This document shows positions 47,706 to 56,850 of a DNA stretch of 64,000 nt, piece by piece (position 1 is the stretch's first letter; every line of letters starts with the position of its first letter). The notes beneath the pieces were generated by a model. It saw only the letters and a list, made by a program, of their open reading frames with translations, was not told the origin of the DNA and made no database searches. Location: the NCBI GenBank assembly GCA_016720775.1, contig JADKJX010000003.1, positions 124,001 through 188,000 on the forward strand, given 5' to 3'. The position numbers were made by a program, and so were the translations under genes. This DNA comes from Chitinophagaceae bacterium. Lineage in GTDB: Bacteria > Bacteroidota > Bacteroidia > Chitinophagales > Chitinophagaceae.

Positions 47706-47741
47706 AAATTGTTAGTTTAGTAAGTGTAAAAAATAAGGCTG

Positions 47742-48791
47742 TTAATTTTCTGTTTCCAGGGTTTTTATTTTTCTGTTCATCACATAAAACCAGAGTGGCG
47801 GAAACAAGGCCAGTATCATACTGCCCGGGTAGCCCGTAGGTAATTGCGGCGCTTGCTCATGATGTTGCAATACCTGGTATTTACGGCTGGCGAGGTAATG
47901 ATGATCGCTGTGGCGGCTTAATTCAAACAGCATCAGCCGGCCGAGAATGTGATTGCTGTTCCAGCTGTGCTGCGGCATGGCCCGTTCATATTTCCCTTCG
48001 GATGTTTGTTTGCGCTGCAGCCCGTAGTGTTCAATATAGTTTACGGTTTCCAGCAATAAAAAACCAATGCTGGCAGCGACCAGGAAATAAACGGTTATCA
48101 GCCAGCCAAACAATAAAAAAATGGCCGTCACAAATAAAAGCTGGATGACCTGTGCCTGCAGCATTTCATTTTTCCAATACAGAACCGGCAATCCCTTCTT
48201 CCGCATTTCAGCATTCGCTATTTTCCATGCAGAGATATATGATAAAATGATGGTGCGGAAATAAAAAGTATAAACAGGTTCATTGTACCGGGCACTGCTG
48301 GGGTCTTCGGGCGTAGCTACATTTTTATGATGGCCTTTATTGTGCTCAATAAAAAAATGCATGTAGAGCGAAGTTAGGAGTAATGCTTTAGCAAACACCT
48401 GTTCATATTTATTTACCCGGTGACCAAGCTCATGCGCTACATTGATACCAAAGGTTCCGCAAAGCAGGCCCATGCTGCAAACCCTTCCGGCAATTTCCCA
48501 CCAAAGCAGTTGCCGGTTTTGCATGGAATGCAAAAATTCAAAAAGTGCAACAAATTGCAGCAGCACGATGATGTAAAGCAGGTAATCATATATCCTGTCT
48601 TGTTTTGCCAGTTCTTCTTCTGCAGCGGTCAGGTTCTTTTCATCGGGCCGGATAAAGAGTTCCATTACCGGCAGCAATACCCAGGCATAGATCATGGGCA
48701 ACCAGGTAAGCCAGCCATAGCTTGTGAAAGCCGCCCAGGCCATCACATATACTATCAAGGGAGATGCGTACTTAAAAGCTCTTACCTGCAT
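47742..48791 (-). CDS. AlkB-type membrane alkane hydroxylase / fatty acid desaturase family
   Basis: The 349-residue membrane protein has six or so helices and the full set of di-iron His boxes: HELGHR (about 121-126), EHNKGHHKNVATPEDPSSAR (about 150-169), and RHSDHHYLASRKYQVL near the C-terminus. The AlkB-specific NYIEHYGLQR segment (about 235-244) separates it from ordinary desaturases. AlkB hydroxylates terminal methyl groups of alkanes with electrons from rubredoxin. No rubredoxin or reductase gene lies in this window. The substrate is therefore uncertain. Confidence 0.88.
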   Translation of the reverse strand: MQVRAFKYASPLIVYVMAWAAFTSYGWLTWLPMIYAWVLLPVMELFIRPDEKNLTAAEEELAKQDRIYDYLLYIIVLLQFVALFEFLHSMQNRQLLWWEIAGRVCSMGLLCGTFGINVAHELGHRVNKYEQVFAKALLLTSLYMHFFIEHNKGHHKNVATPEDPSSARYNEPVYTFYFRTIILSYISAWKIANAEMRKKGLPVLYWKNEMLQAQVIQLLFVTAIFLLFGWLITVYFLVAASIGFLLLETVNYIEHYGLQRKQTSEGKYERAMPQHSWNSNHILGRLMLFELSRHSDHHYLASRKYQVLQHHEQAPQLPTGYPGSMILALFPPLWFYVMNRKIKTLETEN

Positions 48792-48929
48792 ATTATTAAT
48801 TCTAATGACAAGTTAATAAAATCGGCACACCTGCCGCCATGTAAAGTTGTAAATTTAGATATTAAACCATTGGCTTCAAGCTCAGTCTTATCCCAGCTCA
48901 ATTAACAGTTAAACATTCATTCTTTCATT

Positions 48930-50378
48930 ATGCCGGCATCCAACCGTTTAAAAAACCAGCACCTGTTATGGCGGGCCGCTTTTGGTCCCATGGCCGAAAA
49001 TGCTGCTTCACTTGATACCATCTCTCAAAAAGATCTCTGGAAACTTTTACTGAAGACCTCAGAAAAAACGCCTGAAAGGATCAACGTATCTCAAAACCTG
49101 ATCGACAACTATTTTTCCGGAAATGGCGGAATGGACGGCATGCAGAAAAAGGAACTCAGCAAAGAACAGCGAAAAGAAATACAGGATCTGTCAAGAGAAG
49201 CATTGAAGAACCTGAACCTTCGTTGGCTGGATATCATGATAAACAGCGAGGCACAGTTACGGGAAAAAATGAGCTTATTCTGGCATGGCCATTTTGCCTG
49301 CCGGGTAAACAACAGTTATTTTCAGCAGGAGTTATTGCAGCTGATAAGAGAAAATGCCTTGGGGAATTTCAAAGATCTTTTAATGGCAGTAAGTAAGAGC
49401 CCCGCCATGTTACAATTTCTCAACAACCAGCAAAATCGCAAGCAACATCCTAACGAAAATTTTGCCCGGGAAGTGATGGAACTTTTTACCATGGGCAGGG
49501 GCAACTATACTGAAAACGATATCAAAGAAGCCGCAAGGTCTTTTACCGGCTGGGGCTTTAATCCGCAGGGAGGATTTATGTTCCGTAAAAATCAACATGA
49601 TGATGGAAGTAAAACCGTGTTGGGCAAGACAGGCAATTTTGAAGGAGATGATATCATCAACCTGCTGATCGAGCAAAAGCAAACGGCTAAGTTCATAGTA
49701 AAAAAGATCTATAAATATTTTGTGAACGAAACAGTGGATGAAGCGAAAGCGGCATGGCTGAGTGACCGGTTTTATCAAAACGGCTACGATATCAAAAAAC
49801 TGATGGAAGATATTTTTACGGCCAGTTGGTTCTATGATGAGAAAAATATCGGTACCCGGATAAAATCACCTGTTGAATTACTGGCCGGCATCCGGAGGTT
49901 ACTGCCGATGCAACTTGAAAACGACCAGTCGCAATTGTTATTTGAGCGGGCTCTTGGCCAGGTCTTATTTTTCCCACCTAATGTTGCCGGCTGGCCCGGG
50001 GGGAAGAACTGGATCGACAGCAGTTCACTAATGCTTCGGTTGCGGATTCCACAAATACTTGCTGCCAATGAAATGCTGGACATACGCCCTAAAACTGATG
50101 ATGATGTGCAGATGGGCCAGATGATGGATGCCGTTAAAAAAATGAAAGAAGCCGTTAAAGGAGGTACGGCAACCATCGATTGGATTGCTGTAGATAAAAT
50201 ATTTGAAAAGGCAACCCGTGAAAAATTATTGGAGAACATTGAAGCAGTGGTATTGCAAACAAAAGGAAAACCAGGTACGGCTGTGCTGGAAAAATATGCA
50301 AATGTGGCAAGCAGGGAAAACTTTATTAAGAGTGCCATCGTAAATCTGATGAGTACACCGGAATACCAGTTGTGTTAA
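48930..50378 (+). CDS. DUF1800 domain protein
   Basis: The 482-residue product is a full DUF1800 protein. It has LRWLDIMINSEAQLREKMSLFWHGHFAC, NFAREVMELFTMGRGNYTENDIKEAARSFTGWGF and PPNVAGWPGGKNWIDSSSLMLR, the conserved core motifs. No signal peptide is evident at the N-terminus (MPASNRLKNQHLLWRAAFG). DUF1800 and DUF1501 genes are almost always neighbours, and here DUF1501 follows 88 nt downstream. The function of the pair is not known. Confidence 0.9.
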   Translation: MPASNRLKNQHLLWRAAFGPMAENAASLDTISQKDLWKLLLKTSEKTPERINVSQNLIDNYFSGNGGMDGMQKKELSKEQRKEIQDLSREALKNLNLRWLDIMINSEAQLREKMSLFWHGHFACRVNNSYFQQELLQLIRENALGNFKDLLMAVSKSPAMLQFLNNQQNRKQHPNENFAREVMELFTMGRGNYTENDIKEAARSFTGWGFNPQGGFMFRKNQHDDGSKTVLGKTGNFEGDDIINLLIEQKQTAKFIVKKIYKYFVNETVDEAKAAWLSDRFYQNGYDIKKLMEDIFTASWFYDEKNIGTRIKSPVELLAGIRRLLPMQLENDQSQLLFERALGQVLFFPPNVAGWPGGKNWIDSSSLMLRLRIPQILAANEMLDIRPKTDDDVQMGQMMDAVKKMKEAVKGGTATIDWIAVDKIFEKATREKLLENIEAVVLQTKGKPGTAVLEKYANVASRENFIKSAIVNLMSTPEYQLC

Positions 50379-50382
50379 TTAT

Positions 50383-50462
50383 AAATGATGAATTGAGAAT
50401 TATGAATCGGTCAAACCCTCAACAGGCCCATTCATAATTCAGCATTCATAATTCAAAATTTG
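50383..50462. repeat. stuttered word repeat (aattatgaat / attcataatt)
   Basis: The gap between the DUF1800 and DUF1501 genes holds ATGAATTGAGAATTATGAAT on the left and CATTCATAATTC (twice) on the right. Together they form an inverted repeat around ~25 nt of unique sequence. Confidence 0.6.
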
Positions 50463-50466
50463 TTTT

Positions 50467-51660
50467 ATGCTCATAAAAAGAAAAGAGTTTATCCAGGTCG
50501 GTTCACTTGCCACGGCCTCCTTCATGCTGCCTAAATTTTTAAAGGCATTTGAAAGGCCGATGATGGTACCGCCGGGAAATAAAGTAATTGTGGTTATCCA
50601 GTTCAGCGGGGGTAATGATGGATTAAATACAGTGATACCTGTTCGAAATGATATTTATTTCAGGGAAAGACCGGTGTTGGGTATCGCAAAAGATAAAGCT
50701 TTGTTGCTGACTGATGAGACTGGTTTGAACCCGGCCCTGGAAGCATTCAAGGGTTTATATGATGATGGCAGCCTGGCGATACTGAACAGTGTTGGTTATC
50801 CAAACCCCGACCGGTCGCATTTCCGCAGCATGGACATCTGGCACAGTGCCAGCAACAGCAATGAATACATCAATACCGGTTGGGTTGGCCGCTACCTGGA
50901 TGCACAGTGCAAGGGTTGTGATAAACCTACACAGGCGGTGGAAATAGACGATGTGCTAAGCCTTGCATTGAAAGGCGAACAAAATAAAGGACTGGCATTT
51001 AAAGACCCGAAAAGATTATACAACATCAGCAACGGCAATTTTATAAAAGATGTAAACAACGATCATAAGAACGGGGAAGAAACGATCGACTACCTCTATA
51101 AAACCATGAGTGAAACCCTCAGCAGTGCCGAATACATTTATAAGCAAAGCAGGGTGCATCCTACCGACCAGGTTTATCCAAATTCGGAACTGGGCAAAGA
51201 CCTGAAAACAATCGCATCACTGATCTTCTCTGATATAAACACCAAAGTATATTACGTAAGCCTGGGCAGTTTTGATACACACGTAAACCAGGATAACCAG
51301 CAAAAAAGATTATTCACCGAATTGAATGATGCGGTTAAGGCTTTCGCCAGCGACCTGAAGAAGAACAACCGTTTTGAAGATGTGCTGATGATGACCTTTA
51401 GTGAATTCGGACGCCGGGTATCGCAAAATGCCAGTGGTGGAACCGATCATGGTACGGCCAACAACATGTTCTTTATAAGTGGCGGATTGAAAGAGAAAGG
51501 CGTGCTGAATGCCATGCCCGACCTGGGCGACTTAAATGAAGGCGACCTGAAACACAAGGTTGATTTTAAGAACGTGTACGCTACGGTGCTGAATAAATGG
51601 CTGGGCTCGGATGATAAGCAGATATTGGGTACGCAGTATGAGTACCTGAAGTTTATTTAA
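50467..51660 (+). CDS. DUF1501 domain protein
   Basis: The 397-residue protein starts with a twin-arginine-like export signal (LIKRKEFIQVGSLATASFMLPKFL; K-R-K rather than R-R). The DUF1501 body follows: VIQFSGGNDGLNTVIPVRNDIYF, ILNSVGYPNPDRSHFRSMDIW and a C-terminal MMTFSEFGRRVSQNASGGTDHGTANNMFF. It resembles a sulfatase or alkaline-phosphatase-type fold with conserved Asp/His residues. The paired DUF1800 protein may be its partner. The stop overlaps the convergent kinase gene by 8 nt. Confidence 0.9.
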   Translation: MLIKRKEFIQVGSLATASFMLPKFLKAFERPMMVPPGNKVIVVIQFSGGNDGLNTVIPVRNDIYFRERPVLGIAKDKALLLTDETGLNPALEAFKGLYDDGSLAILNSVGYPNPDRSHFRSMDIWHSASNSNEYINTGWVGRYLDAQCKGCDKPTQAVEIDDVLSLALKGEQNKGLAFKDPKRLYNISNGNFIKDVNNDHKNGEETIDYLYKTMSETLSSAEYIYKQSRVHPTDQVYPNSELGKDLKTIASLIFSDINTKVYYVSLGSFDTHVNQDNQQKRLFTELNDAVKAFASDLKKNNRFEDVLMMTFSEFGRRVSQNASGGTDHGTANNMFFISGGLKEKGVLNAMPDLGDLNEGDLKHKVDFKNVYATVLNKWLGSDDKQILGTQYEYLKFI

Positions 51661-53719
51661 AGACCAGTTGAAGTCCGGGCTCGGCTTCCACCGGTATCTC
51701 AACAACTATTTCACAACCCATGCCCGGTGCTGAATTAAGAATGAATTTACCGCCAAATGATTCTGCCCTGTTCTTTATGTTATTGAGTCCAATGCCTCTT
51801 CTGGGCTTCCTTGTGTCGAACCCACGGCCGTTGTCAAAGATCCGCATCTTTACAGAATTTTCTGAACAGGTTAATTTTACTTCCAGGGCATTTGCACCTG
51901 AGTAATTCAGTATATCTTTCACCTGGCCCTGCAATATGCGGTACAGGTTCAGTTGAATATCGTCATTGATGGTATTCACTGCTTCATCAAATTCGAAATT
52001 GATGTTAAACTGTTTATTGGGATTAATGCCTTCCAGCAGTGTTTCAAAAATATCCCTCAATGATTTTTTCTCAAACGTGGCCGGGGCGATCTCGTGCGAC
52101 AGCTTGCGCAATTCCTCAATGGCATTCAGCACATGGTTCTTGCTTGCGTCAATCAGGCTATTTACTTTTTCCCGGTCGGTATTTTTATCCTTTGCCATGC
52201 CCAGGGTAAGCAATGAGCCAACCAGTATCTGGTTCACATTGTCGTGCAGTTCTTCTCCGATGTGGCGCCGTTCCTGTTCCTGTGCATCGGCAATGGCCCG
52301 GGCAATACGCAGCTCTTCTTCTTTTTGGTAAGTGATGTCCTGCATGGCCCCGATGATACGTACTGGGTTTTCCTGTTCGTCAAAAATCACAAAGGCCCTG
52401 TCGTAAATATATTTGTACGTACCATTGTCGCAGCGGAAACGGTATTCTAATTGCAGGTTCTGCCTTTCTTTTTTAAATGCTTTCTCCAGCGCATCGGTCA
52501 CGTTCTTTATATCGTCCGGATGAATATTCTCTTTCCACCAATCGGCTATGTTTCCTGTTTCGGTTATCTGGTGGCCAAACATTTTGCTGATGCCTTCGTT
52601 GTAATGCATCCGGTTATGAATGATATCCCAGTCCCAAATGGTATCGCTGGTTGCTTTACTGAGAATATCGTAACGTTCCAGCGCCATCTGCATGGCCTGT
52701 TCTGTTCTTTTCCGTTCTGTGATATCCCGTACAAAAGCCAGGCTGCGCCCATCGGGCAGCATGCGTGCATTTATTTCCACCTCCATGGCTGTTCCGTCTT
52801 TTTTCTTTACCCTTCTGTTGAAGAGGACGGTTTGTCCTGCAAAGATCTTATCCGCAACAGCCTGGTTAAGGATCACGGGTTCATTAAAGAACAGGTCTGG
52901 CAGCTTTAATGTTGCAAACTCTTCTTTGCTGTATCCTATCTGTTTGTAAGCAGCTTCATTAAACTCATAGATGGTGCCATCAAAGGAATAGATCAGCACG
53001 CCGTCGGAAGCCTGTTCAATGAGCATCCGGTATTTCTCTTCACTTTGCTTCAGTTCATCATCTCTTTTTTTCTGTTCGGTGATGTTATTGAACAAAACCA
53101 CTGCTCCGGAAATATTGCCTTTCCTGTCCATCAGAGGAGAACCACTGTTGCTGATCACCAATGTATTTTTATTCTTTGTATGCAGTAATGTATTATTCTC
53201 CGGTTGAACCGTGAGGCCGTGTTTAAATATGCGGCTTACGATATTTTCAAAAGGCTTTCCTGTTTCTTCATTCACTACCTGGTATACTTTTTCGAGCGGA
53301 AGGTTCTTTGCTTCACCCCGGCTCCAGCCGGTAAGTTTTTCGGCTGCGGGATTCATGTAGATGATCCCGCCTTTTCTGTCTGTTGCTATCAATCCCTCGC
53401 CAATATTGCTGATGATAACACGAAGATGTTCTTCCTGCATGCGTAGTTTGCCAATGATCCTCCGCTGCCTGCGGTTTTCCATCAGCAACAGGTAAAAAAC
53501 ACAGGTTATAAGGAACATGGCCGTACCAATAAGTAAAACATTGCCCGATGCAATGGCGAGGAAGTATGCCCGGATTGATTCGGTGTTTGCAGTGTGGATG
53601 CCCGCTCTGCTGATCTGCGCTATGGTTACTGCCAGCAGCAGCATGGAAGAAAACAGCACAAACAGCAAAACACTCCTTCTGCCAAGCCTTGCCGTAATAT
53701 GTTTTAACTGTTTGTGCAT
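51653..53719 (-). CDS. PAS-domain sensor histidine kinase (HisKA_3 type)
   Basis: The 688-residue membrane kinase has two transmembrane helices (about 17-37 and 55-78) flanking a short ~20-residue external loop. Three PAS domains follow (about 95-215, 222-340 and 345-465). HisKA_3 has its phosphoacceptor His in QEQERRHIGEELHDNVNQIL (about 480-500), and a degenerate HATPase ends with the GRGFD and RRGIGLNNIKNRAESFGG boxes. It lies 3 nt after a lone receiver gene and probably works with that or with the NarL-type regulator upstream. Signals sensed are unknown. Confidence 0.92.
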   Translation of the reverse strand: MHKQLKHITARLGRRSVLLFVLFSSMLLLAVTIAQISRAGIHTANTESIRAYFLAIASGNVLLIGTAMFLITCVFYLLLMENRRQRRIIGKLRMQEEHLRVIISNIGEGLIATDRKGGIIYMNPAAEKLTGWSRGEAKNLPLEKVYQVVNEETGKPFENIVSRIFKHGLTVQPENNTLLHTKNKNTLVISNSGSPLMDRKGNISGAVVLFNNITEQKKRDDELKQSEEKYRMLIEQASDGVLIYSFDGTIYEFNEAAYKQIGYSKEEFATLKLPDLFFNEPVILNQAVADKIFAGQTVLFNRRVKKKDGTAMEVEINARMLPDGRSLAFVRDITERKRTEQAMQMALERYDILSKATSDTIWDWDIIHNRMHYNEGISKMFGHQITETGNIADWWKENIHPDDIKNVTDALEKAFKKERQNLQLEYRFRCDNGTYKYIYDRAFVIFDEQENPVRIIGAMQDITYQKEEELRIARAIADAQEQERRHIGEELHDNVNQILVGSLLTLGMAKDKNTDREKVNSLIDASKNHVLNAIEELRKLSHEIAPATFEKKSLRDIFETLLEGINPNKQFNINFEFDEAVNTINDDIQLNLYRILQGQVKDILNYSGANALEVKLTCSENSVKMRIFDNGRGFDTRKPRRGIGLNNIKNRAESFGGKFILNSAPGMGCEIVVEIPVEAEPGLQLVFK

Positions 53720-53722
53720 TTT

Positions 53723-54121
53723 TTATTTCGAGGTTTTTCTTATTTCGTTTTGAGCGTTTATTTCCGATTCAATGCTGTCGATGATCGGTGGTATCTTTTC
53801 AAATTCATTATACTTGTCTAAAAAGAAATCAGCGCCTGCGAGTTTGCATTGTTGTTCCGTATTCTGGTCAATGCGCAGCGACAGTACGATGACCATTGTT
53901 TCTTTTTTTGCTGATTTGATATCTTTTAACAGGGAAATAGAACCATTGTCGGGCAGGCTTTTATCAAGTATCACCACAGCCGGTTTGGCTTCATGGAATA
54001 ATGAGATGGCCTCTTTATAGGTAAGGGCTTTATAGAGGGTATTCTCTTTTTCGGTTTCAGTTAGGAGGCTGGCAATCCGGTCGGGTATCCATGCCGAACT
54101 GTCAACAATTAAGATTTTCAT
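53723..54121 (-). CDS. single-domain response regulator (atypical acidic pocket)
   Basis: The 132-residue protein is a receiver domain alone. The phosphoacceptor Asp is in VVILDKSLPDNG (about residue 53), the Ser/Thr in VLSL and the Lys in FFLDKYNEF are present. The usual DD or DE pair that binds magnesium is VDSS here, with only the first Asp kept. Phosphorylation could be weak or replaced by another mode of control. It overlaps no gene and is 3 nt upstream of the PAS kinase, so it is in the same unit. Confidence 0.87.
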   Translation of the reverse strand: MKILIVDSSAWIPDRIASLLTETEKENTLYKALTYKEAISLFHEAKPAVVILDKSLPDNGSISLLKDIKSAKKETMVIVLSLRIDQNTEQQCKLAGADFFLDKYNEFEKIPPIIDSIESEINAQNEIRKTSK

Positions 54122-54255
54122 TTAATACCGGGTTAATACTGCAAAGAACCGGCAATAACACTTGTTAGAAAATAGCAATAGAAGGATAGCTCAGGTAGAA
54201 CAATGGCAAAAGCAATTGTAGTAATATTTCTACCGAAAGGCCCGGGGCGCCGGGT

Positions 54256-54897
54256 TTACATGTCTATATCAGAAATGATGTGGTTGGAAATGGCATACCG
54301 GGTAAGGTCTGAATTGGTGGACAGGTTTAGTTTTTCCATTACCCTGCTGCGGTGAGTGCTTACCGTAGTTAATGCAATAGAAAGCATTTCGGCAACCTGG
54401 CTTACCGTTTTACCGGAAGCAAGAAGTTTGAAAACCTCAAACTCCCTGTTCGATAATAATTCATGCGGTTTTTTATCCGTATCAAAGTCAAGGAATTTTT
54501 CAGCTATTTCAGGTGTGATGTATTTTTTACCCAAAGCGATGCGCTGAATGGCTACGATCAGTTCATCGGGTGCTGAGTTTTTATTAAGGTAGCCGGATGC
54601 GCCTGCTTTCAATACCCGCAAGGCATAAAGATCTTCCGGGTAAATGCTGAGGATAAGTACCGGCAGGTTAGGCCTGAGCATCTTTATTTGTTCCAGCGCT
54701 TCCAGCCCGCTGCGGCCAGGCATATCCAGGTCGGATATGACAAGGTCCCATGGGTGCCGGGATACTTCTTTGATGAGAGATTCTGCATCACCAACCTGCG
54801 TTATTTCGGCATAGGGATATTCATCCTTCAATATCTGTATGATACCCAGCCGTACAAAACTGTGGTCATCTGCCAGTATGATACGTTTTATATCCAT
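54256..54897 (-). CDS. NarL/LuxR-family response regulator
   Basis: The 213-residue protein has a receiver (about 5-120, acidic pair in ILADDHSF, phosphoacceptor Asp in LVISDLDMPGRSGLE at about residue 57). A LuxR-type HTH follows (about 147-205, LSNREFEVFKLLASGKTVSQVAEML). It lies 12 nt after the long GAF/PAS kinase on the same strand, which is its likely partner. Its targets are unknown. Confidence 0.93.
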   Translation of the reverse strand: MDIKRIILADDHSFVRLGIIQILKDEYPYAEITQVGDAESLIKEVSRHPWDLVISDLDMPGRSGLEALEQIKMLRPNLPVLILSIYPEDLYALRVLKAGASGYLNKNSAPDELIVAIQRIALGKKYITPEIAEKFLDFDTDKKPHELLSNREFEVFKLLASGKTVSQVAEMLSIALTTVSTHRSRVMEKLNLSTNSDLTRYAISNHIISDIDM

Positions 54898-54909
54898 TTA
54901 AAAATACGA

Positions 54910-56850
54910 TTAGATCTTATTTTCCTTTAGCGGTAAACTGATCCTGATCTTTGTTCCGCTTCCCGGCGCGGTAACGAGGTCAAAGTTCCCGTTCAGTGAA
55001 ACTACCCTTTCTTTCATACCCAAAATACCGAATGATTTTTTGGTCTTTGTCAGTTCCGGGTCAAATCCATTTCCGTCATCCTCAATATTCATCAAAACAT
55101 TGTCTTCATCAATGTCCAGTGAAATTACAACTTTACCTGCCTTTGCATACCGGGTGATATTGGTAAGTGCTTCCTGGAAGACCCTGAAAACACAGGTGGC
55201 GATTTCTTCTGCGATCTTTATCTGTGTTTCGGTGGTTTTAAAACTGATGGGTATGCCGGTGTTTTTTGTAAACTGCTGGCCCTGCCATTTAAGCGCTTCC
55301 AGCAAACCATAGTCATCTAAAATAACGGGCCTGAGCTCATTCAGTATCCTTCTTATGGATTGATTGCCTCCATCAAGCAGGGTGATCACATTCTTTAGCT
55401 TGGTTTTAAATGCCTCGTTTTCCGGCGCTGTTTTTTTATCGATCCAGGCCACATCCATTTTAATGGCAGTAAGTTGCTGTCCAAGTTCATCGTGTATCTC
55501 CCGGCCAATTCTTTTTCTTTCCTCCTCCCTTACATTGAGCAGGTGGGCCGTTAACTGGCGGAGTTGTTCAGAAGTTTCTTCCATTACCTCCTGTGCTTTT
55601 TTACGTTCGCTGATGTCAACGGATAATATGAATAATCCTTCCGGGTTTGGTTGTATGCTCAGCTCAAACCAGCTTTTGGATCCGCTGGGAAATGTGAACT
55701 CATATTCAATGTGCCTTGACAGTTTATCGGCTTTGCATTGTTCAAAAATTTTAAACAATTCAGTACTTTCAATGCCGGGATAGTTTTCCTGCAGGGTCAA
55801 TGCCTGTATCTGTTCTTTGGAATACGGGCCTTGTTTAGTGACCGCATCATTTACATACAAACAGTTCCAGTCATAGTCGTAGATCTGAACGCCTTCCAGC
55901 ATTTTGTCCATGGTATTGCGGAAACGTTTTTCACTTTTTGCGATCTCTGCTTCTGCTTTTTTACGTTCGGTAATATCAGTAGTGGTGCCTACATAGCCAA
56001 CGATCCTGCCTTCAGAATCCCGTTCGGGTATGGCCTGGCCAATTACCCAGGCAATGCTTCCATTGGGCCGTACAAAACGGTATTCCGAAATTGAGATATC
56101 TCTTTTTTTTGTGGCTTCTTCCCAACCTTTTCTTACCCTGTCTTTGTCTTCTTCATGTACGGCGTTGAACCAGCCATCTCCCATGGCCTGCTCATACGTA
56201 AGCCCGGATATCTGGCACCAGCGGGGATTCACATAGGTCGTATTTCCATGTTCATCGGTGTGAAAGATACCTACCGGCGATACTTCGGCCAGTGTCTGGT
56301 AACGCCGTTCACTTTCCAGTACTGCCTGCTCTGCATTCATACGCATGGATTCTTTTTCAATAACTTCCAGGGCAAACGATACATCGCCGGTTGCTTCTTC
56401 AAGTAAAGCGATCTCTGTTTCATCAAAAAAATCTTTTGCCGGTGCATAAAAGGAAAAGGCGCCGATCACTTTTCCAAATTTTATGATCGGCAGCGACATG
56501 GATGAGCGATAACCCCGGCCTAAAGCGGCTTCTTTCCAGGGGATCATTTGTGGATCGTTTTTTATGTCGTTGCAGATATGATATTTTCCTTCCCGGATCG
56601 CACTACCGGTAGGCCCCAGTCCTTCGGGAACCTCTTTGATGGATATGGGTTTTATCTTGGAAAGATATTCTTCATTCTGCCCGGCATGAGCCATGGGCAC
56701 AACATGTTGTGTTGCATCATCTACCAATCCTATCCATGCCATGCTGAACTTGCCAAGATCCACCGCAATGCGGCAGGCTTCTTTAAAAAGTGTTTCCTGG
56801 TCGGTTGTGCGAACGATCATCTGGTTTACCTGGCTGATGAAAAAATACAA
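54910..56850 (-). CDS. multi-PAS/GAF sensor histidine kinase, 3' part (frameshifted)
   Basis: This frame holds a GAF domain (about 1-150), two PAS domains (about 180-300 and 305-410), HisKA_3 with His in REEERKRIGREIHDELGQQL (about 440-460) and HATPase (GNGFDPEL, then FGILGMKERVVSLNG). The first residues (MYFFISQVNQ) are in the middle of a longer protein. One extra A in a 7-A run at 56925-56931 (T run on the plus strand) breaks it from the N-terminal part. With 6 A the frame would read LHQEKTSFTAFIRDITERKKAE straight through. Confidence 0.9.
   Translation of the reverse strand: MYFFISQVNQMIVRTTDQETLFKEACRIAVDLGKFSMAWIGLVDDATQHVVPMAHAGQNEEYLSKIKPISIKEVPEGLGPTGSAIREGKYHICNDIKNDPQMIPWKEAALGRGYRSSMSLPIIKFGKVIGAFSFYAPAKDFFDETEIALLEEATGDVSFALEVIEKESMRMNAEQAVLESERRYQTLAEVSPVGIFHTDEHGNTTYVNPRWCQISGLTYEQAMGDGWFNAVHEEDKDRVRKGWEEATKKRDISISEYRFVRPNGSIAWVIGQAIPERDSEGRIVGYVGTTTDITERKKAEAEIAKSEKRFRNTMDKMLEGVQIYDYDWNCLYVNDAVTKQGPYSKEQIQALTLQENYPGIESTELFKIFEQCKADKLSRHIEYEFTFPSGSKSWFELSIQPNPEGLFILSVDISERKKAQEVMEETSEQLRQLTAHLLNVREEERKRIGREIHDELGQQLTAIKMDVAWIDKKTAPENEAFKTKLKNVITLLDGGNQSIRRILNELRPVILDDYGLLEALKWQGQQFTKNTGIPISFKTTETQIKIAEEIATCVFRVFQEALTNITRYAKAGKVVISLDIDEDNVLMNIEDDGNGFDPELTKTKKSFGILGMKERVVSLNGNFDLVTAPGSGTKIRISLPLKENKI

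Noticed and set aside
54185..54215. tRNA-like D-arm (GGATAGCTCAGGTAGAACA)
   Set aside because: No anticodon arm, no T-arm consensus and no pairing acceptor ends follow, so it is a chance match.
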